NCBI GenBank assembly: GCA_004299145.1
Contig: SCQD01000329.1
Location: 1 to 41,004 of the forward strand
Length of the DNA: 41,004 nt
Direction: 5' to 3'
DNA from: Methylococcaceae bacterium
GTDB taxonomy: Bacteria > Pseudomonadota > Gammaproteobacteria > Methylococcales > Methylococcaceae
Shown here: piece by piece, positions 17,164-27,118 of the stretch
Layout: each line of letters starts with the position of its first letter
Position numbering within the stretch: position 1 is the first letter of the stretch
Made by a program: the position numbers and the translations under genes
Notes under the pieces: model-generated
Databases searched by the model: none
Seen by the model: the letters and a program-made list of their open reading frames with translations, nothing else
What the model was told of the DNA's origin: nothing

Positions 17164-17808
17164 TTATGGGTACTCGGCCGGACTGCGGCTTGCCACAGCG
17201 GCCGCCAACTGCCCGACCAGCGCTTTGACGGCGGCGTGCTTCATTTTCATGGCGGCTTTGTTGACGATCAGCCGCGAGCTGATCGGCATGATCAAATCGC
17301 GCGGTTCCAAACCGTTGGCGCGCAAGGTGTTGCCGGTGTCCACCAGGTCGACGATGCAATCGGCCAAGCCCACCAGCGGCGCCAGTTCCATGGAGCCGTA
17401 CAGCTTGATGATTTCCGCCTGCACGCCCAGATCGGCGAAATAGCGCTGAGCGATGGCGACGTATTTGGTGGCCACCCGCAAGCGCCGGGCCGGGAAGGCC
17501 ACGCCCACCTTGCCGGCGGTCATCATGCGGCAACAGGCGATGTTCAAATCCAGCGGTTCATAAAAGCCTTCCGCGCCGTATTCGATCAGCACGTCGCGAC
17601 CGGCCACTCCCAAATCGGCGGCGCCGTATTCGACGTAAGTGGGTACGTCGGTGGCGCGCACCACCAGCAGTTGCACGCCGGGCTGGTTGGTGGCGAGGAT
17701 CAGCTTGCGGCTTTTGTCGGGGTCCTCAAGCGGGACGATGCCTGCATCGGCCAGCAGCGGCAGGGTTTCCTGGTAAATGCGGCCTTTGGATAAGGCGATG
17801 GTCAGCAT
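17164..17808 (-). CDS. hisG: ATP phosphoribosyltransferase, short form
   Basis: 214 residues, the length of the short HisG(S) class. It condenses ATP with PRPP in the first step of histidine synthesis. Conserved segments are [43 protein letters not shown], and the PRPP loop [19 protein letters not shown]. The short form lacks the C-terminal allosteric domain and needs HisZ as regulatory partner; hisZ is not in this window. It starts 10 bp after murA, the widespread murA-hisG order, but hisD does not follow: relA does. Confidence 0.96.
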   Translation of the reverse strand: MLTIALSKGRIYQETLPLLADAGIVPLEDPDKSRKLILATNQPGVQLLVVRATDVPTYVEYGAADLGVAGRDVLIEYGAEGFYEPLDLNIACCRMMTAGKVGVAFPARRLRVATKYVAIAQRYFADLGVQAEIIKLYGSMELAPLVGLADCIVDLVDTGNTLRANGLEPRDLIMPISSRLIVNKAAMKMKHAAVKALVGQLAAAVASRSPAEYP

Positions 17809-17818
17809 GGTGCGGTTC

Positions 17819-19105
<1,287 letters not shown>

Positions 19106-19109
19106 TTAT

Positions 19110-19298
19110 CGTTCCCACGCTCTGCGTGGGAATGCATCTTGGGACGCTCTGTGTCCCGAATGGCGTTGCTGCTGATTTCAGCCATAGGCAACATTCGCTC
19201 TATACGAAATACGGAGGGTGTTCTGAATGGGTGCATCGTTGTCTATGATACGGGACGCAGAGCGTCCAGGGCTGCATTCCCACGCGGAGCGTGGGAAC
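19110..19298. repeat. BIME-like pair of inverted REP hairpins
   Basis: One REP unit (GTTCCCACGCTCTGCGTGGG at 19111-19130, then GGGACGCTCTGTGTCCC at 19141-19157) is followed about 95 bp later by a second in opposite orientation (GGGACGCAGAGCGTCC at 19252-19267, then TTCCCACGCGGAGCGTGGGA from 19277). The pair fills the gap between mlaB and murA, where many relatives have ibaG/bolA. Related units occur at 27061-27103, 34015-34060 and 40664-40840. Confidence 0.9.
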
Positions 19299-19326
19299 AA
19301 TAAAAACATGGGAACGATAAAAAGAT

Positions 19327-19662
19327 TCAGGTTAAAGGCAAAATAGCTTCCAATCCTCCCACTTTTGCCATGCGCAAAATTTGCTCGGGCACGTGCAGGA
19401 AGCGCAAAGACTTATCCAGGCGCTGCGCCTGGGCCAGCCATTCCACCAGCAAGGCCAGACCGGCGCTGTCGGCCCGCTGCACGCCGGCCAGGTCCAGCTC
19501 GACGGTCGGCGTCGGATTGGCGAACAAGTCGGTGCTTTGCCGCAGCAGTCCCGTTACGCTGGCGAAGCTCAGCTCACCCGTCAATAAAAAACGGCCGTTG
19601 CCTTGATGGCGCAAGCTGGCCGTTGTTTTGTCCCTGGTTTGGCGTTGCCGGAATAGCGTCAC
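19327..19662 (-). CDS. mlaB: STAS-domain protein MlaB
   Basis: 111 residues. A single STAS domain (FLLTGELSFASVTGLLRQS..TVELDLAGVQRADSAGLALLVEWLAQAQ) matches MlaB, the cytoplasmic subunit that supports assembly and activity of the MlaFEDB phospholipid transporter through MlaF. The ADSAGLALL helix cap carries the Thr/Ser position usually conserved in MlaB. The ATG overlaps the mlaD stop by 4 bp. It is the last gene of the operon; the mlaC gene that normally precedes it is absent. Confidence 0.9.
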   Translation of the reverse strand: MTLFRQRQTRDKTTASLRHQGNGRFLLTGELSFASVTGLLRQSTDLFANPTPTVELDLAGVQRADSAGLALLVEWLAQAQRLDKSLRFLHVPEQILRMAKVGGLEAILPLT

Positions 19663-20207
19663 GGTGCCGCCGGCGCAACCGGCTCGGCCTGTACGGCGTT
19701 GCTCCCGTTTTTTTCCACGGGAGAGGAACTGCTCGCCTTCTTTTCGCCTTCCGCTTTGCTGTACAAAAATTTGCTGACCATTTGCTCGAACACGATGGCA
19801 GACTGGGTCAGGTCGATAACACTGCCTTGCTGTAGCGTTAAATCGGAGCCGCCGGGGCTCAGGCTGATGTATTGTTCGCCCAGCAGTCCCGCCGTCAGTA
19901 TGGTGGCGCTGGTGTCTTCCGGCAGGTTGTCGAATTTAGGATCGATGCGCAATTCCACCAGAGCCTGAAATTTTTGTTTGTCGAAGGTAATCTGGCTGAC
20001 CCGCCCTACCCGTACGCCGGACATGGTCACCGGGGCGCGGACCTTCAAACTGCCCACGTTGTCGAAATACGCTTTGACCACGTAGCCTTCATCGGCGCTG
20101 TAATCGGCCAGATTGCTGACCTGCATGGACAGGAAAAACAAGGCCACCAACCCTAAGGCGACAAACACGCCCACCCATAATTCAATCATTTTCGATTGTC
20201 GCATCAA
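19659..20207 (-). CDS. mlaD: MCE-domain lipid transport protein MlaD
   Basis: 182 residues. An N-terminal membrane helix (IELWVGVFVALGLVALFFL) anchors the protein in the inner membrane. The MCE domain follows (about 35-120: YVVKAYFDNVGSLKVRAPVTMSGVRVGRV..LPEDTSATILTAGLLGEQYISL). MlaD hexamers form the periplasmic ring of the MlaFEDB complex that shuttles phospholipids between membranes. The C-terminal 30 residues are a Ser/Pro/Ala-rich tail. Overlaps with mlaE (4 bp) and mlaB (4 bp) show one operon. Confidence 0.95.
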   Translation of the reverse strand: MMRQSKMIELWVGVFVALGLVALFFLSMQVSNLADYSADEGYVVKAYFDNVGSLKVRAPVTMSGVRVGRVSQITFDKQKFQALVELRIDPKFDNLPEDTSATILTAGLLGEQYISLSPGGSDLTLQQGSVIDLTQSAIVFEQMVSKFLYSKAEGEKKASSSSPVEKNGSNAVQAEPVAPAAP

Positions 20208-20983
20208 GCGTCTCCAAACATCAGGGCCGTCAGCACAAAATCGCAGCCCAGCACGGCAAAAGCAGAAAAAACCACCGAGCGGGTCGTCGCCCGGCCCACA
20301 CCTTCCGAAGTGGGCAGCGCATCATACCCTTCGAACACCGCAATCCAGGTCACCACCACGCCGAACACCAGGCTTTTGATGACGCCGTTGATGATGTCGT
20401 CCCAAAAATCGATGTGCGTATGCATGGCGGTCCAGAATGCGCCGTCGTCCACGCCCAGCAAGCCCACGCCGACAAAAAATCCGCCCATCACGCCCACCAT
20501 GCTGAACAGTGCCGCCAGCAACGGCATGGCGATCAGTCCGCCCAGAAAGCGCGGCGTGACGATGCGCTTGATGGGGTCGACCGCCATCATTTCCATGCCG
20601 GACAATTGTTCGGTGGCTTTCATCAGGCCGATTTCCGCCGTCAGCGCCGAGCCCGCCCGCCCGGCGAACAGCAGCGCAGTGACCACCGGCCCCAGTTCGC
20701 GCACCAGCGAGGCCGCCACCATCACGCCCAAAGATTCTTCGGCGCCGAAATCCGACAGCACGTTGAAGCCCTGCAAGCCCAGCACCATGCCCACGAACAG
20801 CCCGGAAACGGCGATGATGAGGATGCTCAGCACGCCCAGCGAAAACACCTGGGCGCTGAGCAGGCGCGGACGCAGCAGTATGCCCGGCACGCCGCTGAGC
20901 ACGTGCAGCAAAAACAGGTGGGAACGCCCCAGTTTTTGCAGCATCGCCAGCGTGGTTTCACCTAATCGTATGAACACATTCAT
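20204..20983 (-). CDS. mlaE: ABC transporter permease MlaE
   Basis: 259 residues with the MlaE/permease fold. Recognisable stretches are LVRELGPVVTALLFAGRAGSALTAEIGLMKATEQLSGMEMMAVDPI, followed by PRFLGGLIAMPLL and further hydrophobic helices. It is the membrane-embedded subunit of the MlaFEDB phospholipid transporter. It overlaps mlaF and mlaD by 4 bp each. Confidence 0.96.
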   Translation of the reverse strand: MNVFIRLGETTLAMLQKLGRSHLFLLHVLSGVPGILLRPRLLSAQVFSLGVLSILIIAVSGLFVGMVLGLQGFNVLSDFGAEESLGVMVAASLVRELGPVVTALLFAGRAGSALTAEIGLMKATEQLSGMEMMAVDPIKRIVTPRFLGGLIAMPLLAALFSMVGVMGGFFVGVGLLGVDDGAFWTAMHTHIDFWDDIINGVIKSLVFGVVVTWIAVFEGYDALPTSEGVGRATTRSVVFSAFAVLGCDFVLTALMFGDA

Positions 20984-21906
20984 CGCGCTTTTAACAGATC
21001 CTGAGCATAATCCGCCGCCGGATAGTGAAACGCCACCGGCCCGTCCGGCAAGCCCTGCATGAACTGGCGCACCCAGGCGGAATCGGAATCCGCCAGCTCC
21101 GCCGGCGTGCCTTGCCCCACCACCCGGCCGGCGGAAACCAGGTAGATGTAATCGGCGATGGCGGCGGTTTCGTGCACGTCGTGCGAGACCACGATGCTGG
21201 TCAAACCCAGCGCATCGTTCAACTGGCGGATCAATTGCACCAGCACGCCCATCGAAATGGGATCCTGGCCGGTGAACGGCTCATCGTACATGATCATCAT
21301 GGGATCGAGCGCAATCGCCCTGGCCAGGGCCACGCGCCGCGCCATGCCGCCGGACAGTTCCGACGGCATCAGCCGGGAAGCGCCGCGCAGGCCCACGGCT
21401 TGCAGCTTCATCAACACCAGGGTGCGGATCATGGACTCGGGCAGGCGGGTGTGTTCGCGCAGAGGAAACGCCACGTTTTCGAACACGTCGATGTCGGTGA
21501 GCAGCGCCCCGCTTTGAAACAGCATGCCCATGCGCTTGCGCAATTCATACAGTTCGCCCAGCCTCAGCGTATGCACCACCTGGCCGTCGACCGCGACGCT
21601 GCCGGCGGTGGGCCGCAATTGTCCGCCGATCAGGCGCAGCAGCGTGGTTTTGCCGGTGCCGCTCGGCCCCATGATGGCGGTGATTTTGCCGCGGCGGATG
21701 TCCATGTCGATGCCGTCGAAAATATGGCGCTCACCGCGCGCAAAAGACAGATTGCGCACGGCGACCAGTACCTCGTCGGAGTTCCCGGGTGCAGGGCTGT
21801 CGTTCGGGGCTGTCCAGCCTGATGGCACGCGGTTATATGCAAGGCTTGCCCCGGCGGGTATGTCTTGAGCTGCACCGAAGAGAGCGTTGTCCGAAGCGGT
21901 GACCAT
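20980..21906 (-). CDS. mlaF: ABC transporter ATP-binding protein MlaF
   Basis: 308 residues from the ATG at 21904-21906; longer and shorter starts are possible. The ATPase core starts near LVAVRNLSFARGERHIFDGI and has Walker A GPSGTGKTT, the signature LSGGMARRVALARAIA, Walker B MIMYDEPFTGQDP and the switch His in VVSHDVHE. It powers phospholipid transport by MlaE/MlaD. Family members are usually about 265-270 residues, so the first 40 or so residues here are extra or untranslated; no strong ribosome binding site decides the start. First gene of mlaF-E-D-B. Confidence 0.93.
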   Translation of the reverse strand: MVTASDNALFGAAQDIPAGASLAYNRVPSGWTAPNDSPAPGNSDEVLVAVRNLSFARGERHIFDGIDMDIRRGKITAIMGPSGTGKTTLLRLIGGQLRPTAGSVAVDGQVVHTLRLGELYELRKRMGMLFQSGALLTDIDVFENVAFPLREHTRLPESMIRTLVLMKLQAVGLRGASRLMPSELSGGMARRVALARAIALDPMMIMYDEPFTGQDPISMGVLVQLIRQLNDALGLTSIVVSHDVHETAAIADYIYLVSAGRVVGQGTPAELADSDSAWVRQFMQGLPDGPVAFHYPAADYAQDLLKAR

Positions 21907-22004
21907 GCGGGAATAAGCGTTCCGTATTGTGAAAACGGCGTTAAAAATCCCGCTATTGTCCCTAACCCGTTTGCCGCCAGTCAACCGGCGAATGGAATCG
22001 GTGG

Positions 22005-24830
22005 TTATACAGGGATGCTGCGAGGTTGCAGCGAGGCATTGCTCATGTATTCCCCCATCGATTCCGCCGGCCCCGGCCTACCGTAATAAAAGCCCTGCGC
22101 CTCGTAACAACCGCACTGCATGAGCAGGGCGGCCTGCTCCGCCGTTTCCACGCCTTCGGCTATCACGCTCAACCTGAGACTTTTCGCCATATTGATGATG
22201 GCGGTGATGATGGTGGCATCGTCCGGATCGTGAGTGGCATCGCGCACGAAAGCCTGGTCGATTTTCAAGCGGTCGACCGGAAACCGCTTTAAATAAGCGA
22301 GACTGGAATAACCGGTGCCGAAGTCGTCGATGGACAGCGACACCCCCAGACTCTTCAGGGATTGCAACAGGCCGATGACCGATTCCTCTTCGCCCATCAG
22401 TATCGATTCGGTCAATTCCAACTCCAGGCTTGCTCCCGTTATGCCGGTCTCTTGCAGCGTTTCTTTGACCGACTGGAAAAAATCACCGGTGCGAAACTGC
22501 AGCGCGGAAATATTGATCGCGATCGGCACCTGCGGATAACCCAGGCTCTGCCAGCGGCGGCTTTGCAGGCAGGCGGTGCGCATCACCCACTGGCCGAGTT
22601 CGACGATCAGCCGGGAGCTTTCCGCCAGGGGGATGAATTTAATCGGCGGCACCATGCCGAACCGGGGGTGCTGCCAGCGTATCAGCGCTTCCCAGCCGAT
22701 GAGGCGGCCGTCCTGCATATTGAATTGCGGCTGGTAATACAGCAGCAGCTGTCCTTCATGGATGGCGCTGCGCAATTCATTTTCCATGATCAAATTTTCC
22801 ACCGCCGCCAGTTCCATGCTTTCCCTGAAAAAATGGTAGCCGCCGCGCATGGCTGTCTTGCCGTGATGGGTGGCGATTTCCGCTTTTTTGAGCAGCGCGG
22901 TGCTGCTGGCGCCGTCGTCCGGGTAAAGGCTGATGCCCAGGCTGGCGGATAAAGCAATGCTGTGCTCGTCCAGCTGGAAAGGTTCGGCCAGTTTGACCAG
23001 CAGGGATTCGGCGCGGGCTTTGGCTTCATCGGCGCTGTGGATGTCGGAGCACACCAGGGCAAACTCGTCGCCGCCCCATCGCGCCAGGCAATCGTTTTCC
23101 GCACTCAGTGCCGAGAGCCGCCTTGCCACTTCCTTGAGCAGCCGGTCACCGGCCGGATGCCCCAGCGATTCATTGATGCGCTTGAAAAGATCGAGATCGA
23201 GGAATATCACCGCCAGCATGCCTTGCCGGTGTTTGGCTGCGTCCAGTTGGTCTTGCAGGCGTTGATCCAGGTGGAAACGGTTGGCGACGCCGGTGAGCGC
23301 ATCGTAGTTGGCGAAGCGCTGCAGCTGATTGCGCAGGGAATGTTGCTCGCTCAAGTCCCGGTGTATGCCGACATAGTGGGTGACGGCGCCCCGCGTATCT
23401 TTGATGGTGCTGATGGACAGCCATACGGGATACAGCTCGCCGCTCTTGCGGCGGTCGAACAGCTCGCCGCTCCAGTGGCCATGGTTGTGCAGGCTGTGCC
23501 ACATGCTCTGGTAAAACGCCGCGTCATGATGGTTGGAACTGAGCCGTTTCGGCGTATTGCCCAGCAACTCGGTTTCCGGGTAGCCGGTAATTTCACAGAT
23601 GGCGCGGTTGACCGAAATAATCCGCCGTTCGGCGTTGGTAACCAGAATCCCTTCGTGGCTGACTTCGAACACTTTGGTGGCGAGCTGCGACTGGATTTCC
23701 GCGCGCTTGCGCTCGGAAATATCGAGTATGTAAGCCAGAAAGCCCACAGGCTTGCGCTGCTCGTTGCAAATCACCATGGCGTTGAAATAAACCCACAGCG
23801 TGGCGCCGTCATGCCCGCAATAGCGTTTTTCCATGGCATAGCTGGACAGGTTGTCGCCAAGCTGCATGGTTTCACGCAGCGCCGCTTCTTCGGCCAGATG
23901 ATCGGCGTGTACCCAGCGGCATTCCGGCTGGCCGATAAAGTCAGATTCAGAGCCGCCCAACGGCGTGCACAGGTTGGCGGGCACGTCTTTCCAGCACCAT
24001 TGCTCGTCGAACTCGGCCACCATGACGTTGGACAGCCGGGCAGCCGTTTCCGCGATGGTTTTGCGGCGCTTGATTTCCTGGGTCAGGCGGCGGTTTTGCA
24101 GCAGTCCGCGCACGCGCGCCATCAGCTCTTCCTCGACCACGGGTTTGATCGCGTAGTCGTTGACGCCGAGGTAAAACAGCTCTATGCGTCTGGCCATGTC
24201 ATCAAAGGCCGTGATGGCGAGTATCGGCACGTCCCCGCGGTCATCCGGCAAGCGGCGCACGCGGTTGGCGAAAGTCAGGCCGCTCATCTGCCCCGCCAAT
24301 ACGATGTCGGTGACGATCAAATCGAATTCCTGCTCGCGAAAAACATCCCAGGCGGCTTCGGCGGTGGTCAGCGTGGTTACCTGCAAACCCCTGGCAACAA
24401 ACATGGCCGAGATGATGGCAGCCTGGGCTGCGGAGTCTTCGACAAACAACACGCGGCCTTCCATTTGGCGGGCGCGCACGACAAAGCGCGCGGCAAAATT
24501 GGCCAGTTGGTCGACGTCCTGCTTTTGGAAAACTTCGGTCACGCCGTTCATCAGCGCTTCCTGATGCACGGCGCCGGATTTTTCCGCCGTGAACAATACG
24601 ATGGGCACGTAGGCGTAACCGGGCAGCTTGCGGATACGGCGCGCCAATTCAATGCCGTCGGTATCCTGCAGGTGCAGGGTGATGCAAATGAAATCGAAAT
24701 TTGCGGCGGACAGCGCCGCGATGGCGTCCGCGCCGGTATGAGCCGCTGTGGCCTGGGAATCGGCACCGCGAAAGATCTGGCCGACGATATCCTGGAACAG
24801 CTTGCTGTGATCGACGATGAGCAGGTTCAT
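22005..24830 (-). CDS. Two-receiver PAS/GGDEF/EAL cyclic-di-GMP regulator
   Basis: 941 residues, soluble. Residues 1-118 are a receiver domain whose phospho-acceptor Asp is replaced by Thr51 (ICITLHLQDTDG), so it should not be phosphorylated. Residues 125-245 are a second receiver with an acidic pair (VEDS), Asp175 (LIVTDIVL) and the conserved Lys (YAIKPV), so it looks competent. Two PAS regions follow (about 265-380 and 388-505, ending in DISERK and DLSEQ). GGDEF (RWGGDEFALV) and EAL ([29 protein letters not shown]) motifs are intact. The partner kinase is not in the window. It lies about 100 bp upstream of mlaF and could be co-transcribed with it. Confidence 0.93.
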   Translation of the reverse strand: MNLLIVDHSKLFQDIVGQIFRGADSQATAAHTGADAIAALSAANFDFICITLHLQDTDGIELARRIRKLPGYAYVPIVLFTAEKSGAVHQEALMNGVTEVFQKQDVDQLANFAARFVVRARQMEGRVLFVEDSAAQAAIISAMFVARGLQVTTLTTAEAAWDVFREQEFDLIVTDIVLAGQMSGLTFANRVRRLPDDRGDVPILAITAFDDMARRIELFYLGVNDYAIKPVVEEELMARVRGLLQNRRLTQEIKRRKTIAETAARLSNVMVAEFDEQWCWKDVPANLCTPLGGSESDFIGQPECRWVHADHLAEEAALRETMQLGDNLSSYAMEKRYCGHDGATLWVYFNAMVICNEQRKPVGFLAYILDISERKRAEIQSQLATKVFEVSHEGILVTNAERRIISVNRAICEITGYPETELLGNTPKRLSSNHHDAAFYQSMWHSLHNHGHWSGELFDRRKSGELYPVWLSISTIKDTRGAVTHYVGIHRDLSEQHSLRNQLQRFANYDALTGVANRFHLDQRLQDQLDAAKHRQGMLAVIFLDLDLFKRINESLGHPAGDRLLKEVARRLSALSAENDCLARWGGDEFALVCSDIHSADEAKARAESLLVKLAEPFQLDEHSIALSASLGISLYPDDGASSTALLKKAEIATHHGKTAMRGGYHFFRESMELAAVENLIMENELRSAIHEGQLLLYYQPQFNMQDGRLIGWEALIRWQHPRFGMVPPIKFIPLAESSRLIVELGQWVMRTACLQSRRWQSLGYPQVPIAINISALQFRTGDFFQSVKETLQETGITGASLELELTESILMGEEESVIGLLQSLKSLGVSLSIDDFGTGYSSLAYLKRFPVDRLKIDQAFVRDATHDPDDATIITAIINMAKSLRLSVIAEGVETAEQAALLMQCGCYEAQGFYYGRPGPAESMGEYMSNASLQPRSIPV

Positions 24831-25234
24831 ACCGCTGCCGCCTCGTGCGCAGACCGGCCGTTAAACGGAAAGTCCATAAAATACGTCGATTCCACAGGTA
24901 GTCGTTGAAGAAAATCCACCCCGATTCATCGGCAATGGGATAAGCAGGTACCCGTATTTTACCCGTGTGCAATCCGCTATTCATTAACGATGATTATGGT
25001 GGGATAGTCATGGTGGGCGCGGCTCCGGGTATCAAGCGATATAAGACTGGAAGTAGCCTGGTTTCTATGTCACGATGCGGCCCGCTTGCCTGTCGACGCG
25101 CTTGGCATGGATCCGAATATTTCCATGAACGCCGCACTGGGCTCGCTTAAATAAGGCGTTTTCTTGATGCAATCAAGGTTGCGCGGCTCCCCCGTTGCCG
25201 AAACGTCCGGCAAAATTACCCAAGGAACCCCACT
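24831..25234. other. Divergent intergenic region
   Basis: This 404-bp region separates the divergent cyclic-di-GMP regulator and secreted-protein genes and must hold both promoters. I see no convincing gene, repeat or strong promoter pair. AAGGAAC just before 25235 is a good ribosome binding site for the plus-strand gene. Confidence 0.6.
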
Positions 25235-26950
25235 ATGTCTGCAAAATTTCAAGCCTTGGCGATAGCTGGTTTTATCGCTCTAAGCGCTGCTTATGCTGAA
25301 GCCTCCGAAGAGACCGTGCACTCGGAGCGGTTGCCCGCCGTCGATGCCGTGCAATCTCCGCCAGTGCGGGACATTGCACCGGCCGATGCGGAGCAAGACC
25401 GCGACCAGCCGCACGTCGTGCCGCTGCGCAAGCGGGAGCCGTCACCCGCCACCTCCGCTCCGCTGAGCAAACCGCCCCAGGATCCGCTGGCGCCGATGCA
25501 GCGCAAGGTTCCGCTGACGCCACTGGGATCGCCCCTCATCAGCTTCGAAGGCCTCAGCGGTAAAAACAACGAAACGGCCTTTGGTTCGCCGTCTTCGCCC
25601 GCCGACGTGAACGGCGACGTCGGGCCGAACCATTACGTGCAAATGGTCAACAACTTATGGCGGGTCTTCGATAAACAGACCGGGCAGCCGCTGACCGCCC
25701 CGCTGAAGCTCAGTGCGTTATTTAAAGCCGGCGGGGTGACCGGATCGTGCGCCAAGCAGGATCAGGGCGACCCTATCGTGCTGTACGATCCGTTGGCGGA
25801 TCGCTGGTTGCTGAGCCAGTTCAACTTTGATACCGCCTGGAACGGCAACGATAAACCGCCTTATCACGAGTGCGTGGCGATTTCCGCGTCAGCTGATCCA
25901 ACCGGCGTTTATTATCTGTACGACTTTATCATGGAGAAAAACCGCTTCAACGATTACCCGAAATTCGGGGTATGGCCGGACGGTTACTACCTGACGGTTT
26001 CCCAGTATGGTCCCAACGGCGGCGATTTTGTCGGCCAGGCGCTTTATGTGTTCGACCGCGCCGGCATGCTGGCGGGCCAGTCGGCCGCCGCCAATTATCA
26101 CGACTTTTCCGACATGTATGAATTGAGTATCCTGCTGCCGGCCGACCTGGACGGCCCGCCGCCGCCAGCCGGCACGCCCAATTATGTGGTCGGCTTCAAT
26201 ACCAATTACTACTCGGGCTTGCCCATACCCAAGCTGCGCGTCTTTGAAATTTACGCGGATTTTGCTTCCACCAGTCCTTCGGTGTACGAAAGAGCAGAAA
26301 GCCCGCTCAGTCTGGCCACATTCAATGCCAAAATTTGCAGCAATAGCGCCGGCAATTGCATACCGCAGCGCGGCGTCGGCCAAAAACTGGACGCGTTGAC
26401 CGACCGTCCCCTGCACCGTCTGCAATACCGCTATTTCGCCGACTCCTGCCCGGTCGACGCCAGTCTGTCCGCCTGCGGCACGCTGACCTTCAATCATTCG
26501 GTCAACTCGGGGAATTCCAAAACCGGCGTGCGCTGGTATATCGCCACCATCAACCCCTCGACGGATGCCCTGCGCATCGCTCAACAAGGCACTTTCGGCA
26601 CGACGGATAATTCGCGCTGGATGGGCAGCGTGGCGCTCAATAAAAATGGCGATTTAGCTGCGGGTTACAGCATTTCCGGCCCCAATGTTTTTCCATCCAT
26701 TCGCTACAGCGGTCGCCTGGCTGGCGATACGCCCAATATTCTGACCCTGGGTGAAGGTGTACTGCAAAACGGCACGGCGCCGCAAACCGGCGGCTCCGAG
26801 CGCTGGGGGGATTATTCCATGATGGCGGTAGACCCTGTGGATGACTGTACGTTCTGGTATACCAACCAGTATTACAGCACCAAATCGGATGGTTATAACT
26901 GGTATTGGAAAACCCGCATCGGCAGTTTCAGATTGGCTGATAACTGCTAA
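25235..26950 (+). CDS. Secreted protein of unknown function, probable beta-propeller
   Basis: 571 residues. A Sec signal peptide is clear (KFQALAIAGFIALSAAYA, cleavage likely after AYA). A Pro-rich linker runs to about residue 100. The body contains PADVNGDVGPNHYVQMVNN, DPIVLYDPLADRWLLSQF, CVAISASADPTGVYYLYDF, YPKFGVWPDGYYLTVSQY and a late RWGDYSMMAVDP. The repeated strand-turn pattern with Asp/Trp-rich turns suggests a beta-propeller. Several Cys pairs (GSCAKQ, ICSNSAGNC, SCPVDASLSAC, DDCTFW, C-terminal DNC) point to disulfides outside the cytoplasm. I recognise the pattern from uncharacterised secreted proteins but know of no function. The ATG has the ribosome binding site AAGGAACC. Confidence 0.85.
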   Translation: MSAKFQALAIAGFIALSAAYAEASEETVHSERLPAVDAVQSPPVRDIAPADAEQDRDQPHVVPLRKREPSPATSAPLSKPPQDPLAPMQRKVPLTPLGSPLISFEGLSGKNNETAFGSPSSPADVNGDVGPNHYVQMVNNLWRVFDKQTGQPLTAPLKLSALFKAGGVTGSCAKQDQGDPIVLYDPLADRWLLSQFNFDTAWNGNDKPPYHECVAISASADPTGVYYLYDFIMEKNRFNDYPKFGVWPDGYYLTVSQYGPNGGDFVGQALYVFDRAGMLAGQSAAANYHDFSDMYELSILLPADLDGPPPPAGTPNYVVGFNTNYYSGLPIPKLRVFEIYADFASTSPSVYERAESPLSLATFNAKICSNSAGNCIPQRGVGQKLDALTDRPLHRLQYRYFADSCPVDASLSACGTLTFNHSVNSGNSKTGVRWYIATINPSTDALRIAQQGTFGTTDNSRWMGSVALNKNGDLAAGYSISGPNVFPSIRYSGRLAGDTPNILTLGEGVLQNGTAPQTGGSERWGDYSMMAVDPVDDCTFWYTNQYYSTKSDGYNWYWKTRIGSFRLADNC

Positions 26951-26956
26951 ATCCCA

Positions 26957-27103
26957 TCGTGCCCACGACCGTAATCGTTCACGCCCCCCTGCTTTTATGC
27001 CCTCACCCCAGCCCTCTCCCGCAGGGAGAGGGGGGTTAAATGTGGGGGCGTGAACGATTACCCACGACCAGCGTGGGCACGCATCCAGGGACGCTCCCCG
27101 TCC
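26957..27103. repeat. REP unit interrupted by the hairpin element
   Basis: The flanks CGTGCCCACGACC and AGCGTGGGCACG form an interrupted REP hairpin. It is followed by AGGGACGCTCCCCGTCC, the second hairpin typical of this REP family. The REP extends to a few bases before the symporter gene, and its conserved tail GAATGGCG contains the most upstream ATG of that gene. Confidence 0.8.
26971..27060. mobile_element. MITE-like hairpin element (family B arms) with 9-bp target duplication
   Basis: Arms TAATCGTTCACGCCCCC (26972-26988) and its exact complement (27044-27060) enclose a core almost the same as in the family A hairpins (CCCTCACCCCAGCCCTCTCC, then GGGAGAGGGG). The element is bracketed by the direct repeat CCCACGACC at 26962-26970 and 27061-27069. 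Removing one repeat and the element restores a continuous REP-type sequence, so this looks like an insertion into a REP. No transposase is encoded; movement would need one in trans. Confidence 0.8.
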
Positions 27104-27118
27104 TGAATGGCGCTATTT

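Noticed and set aside
15061-17793. A 910-codon open frame on the plus strand opposite relA and hisG
   Set aside because: It spans two well-supported genes and has antisense-type composition, with no family signature.
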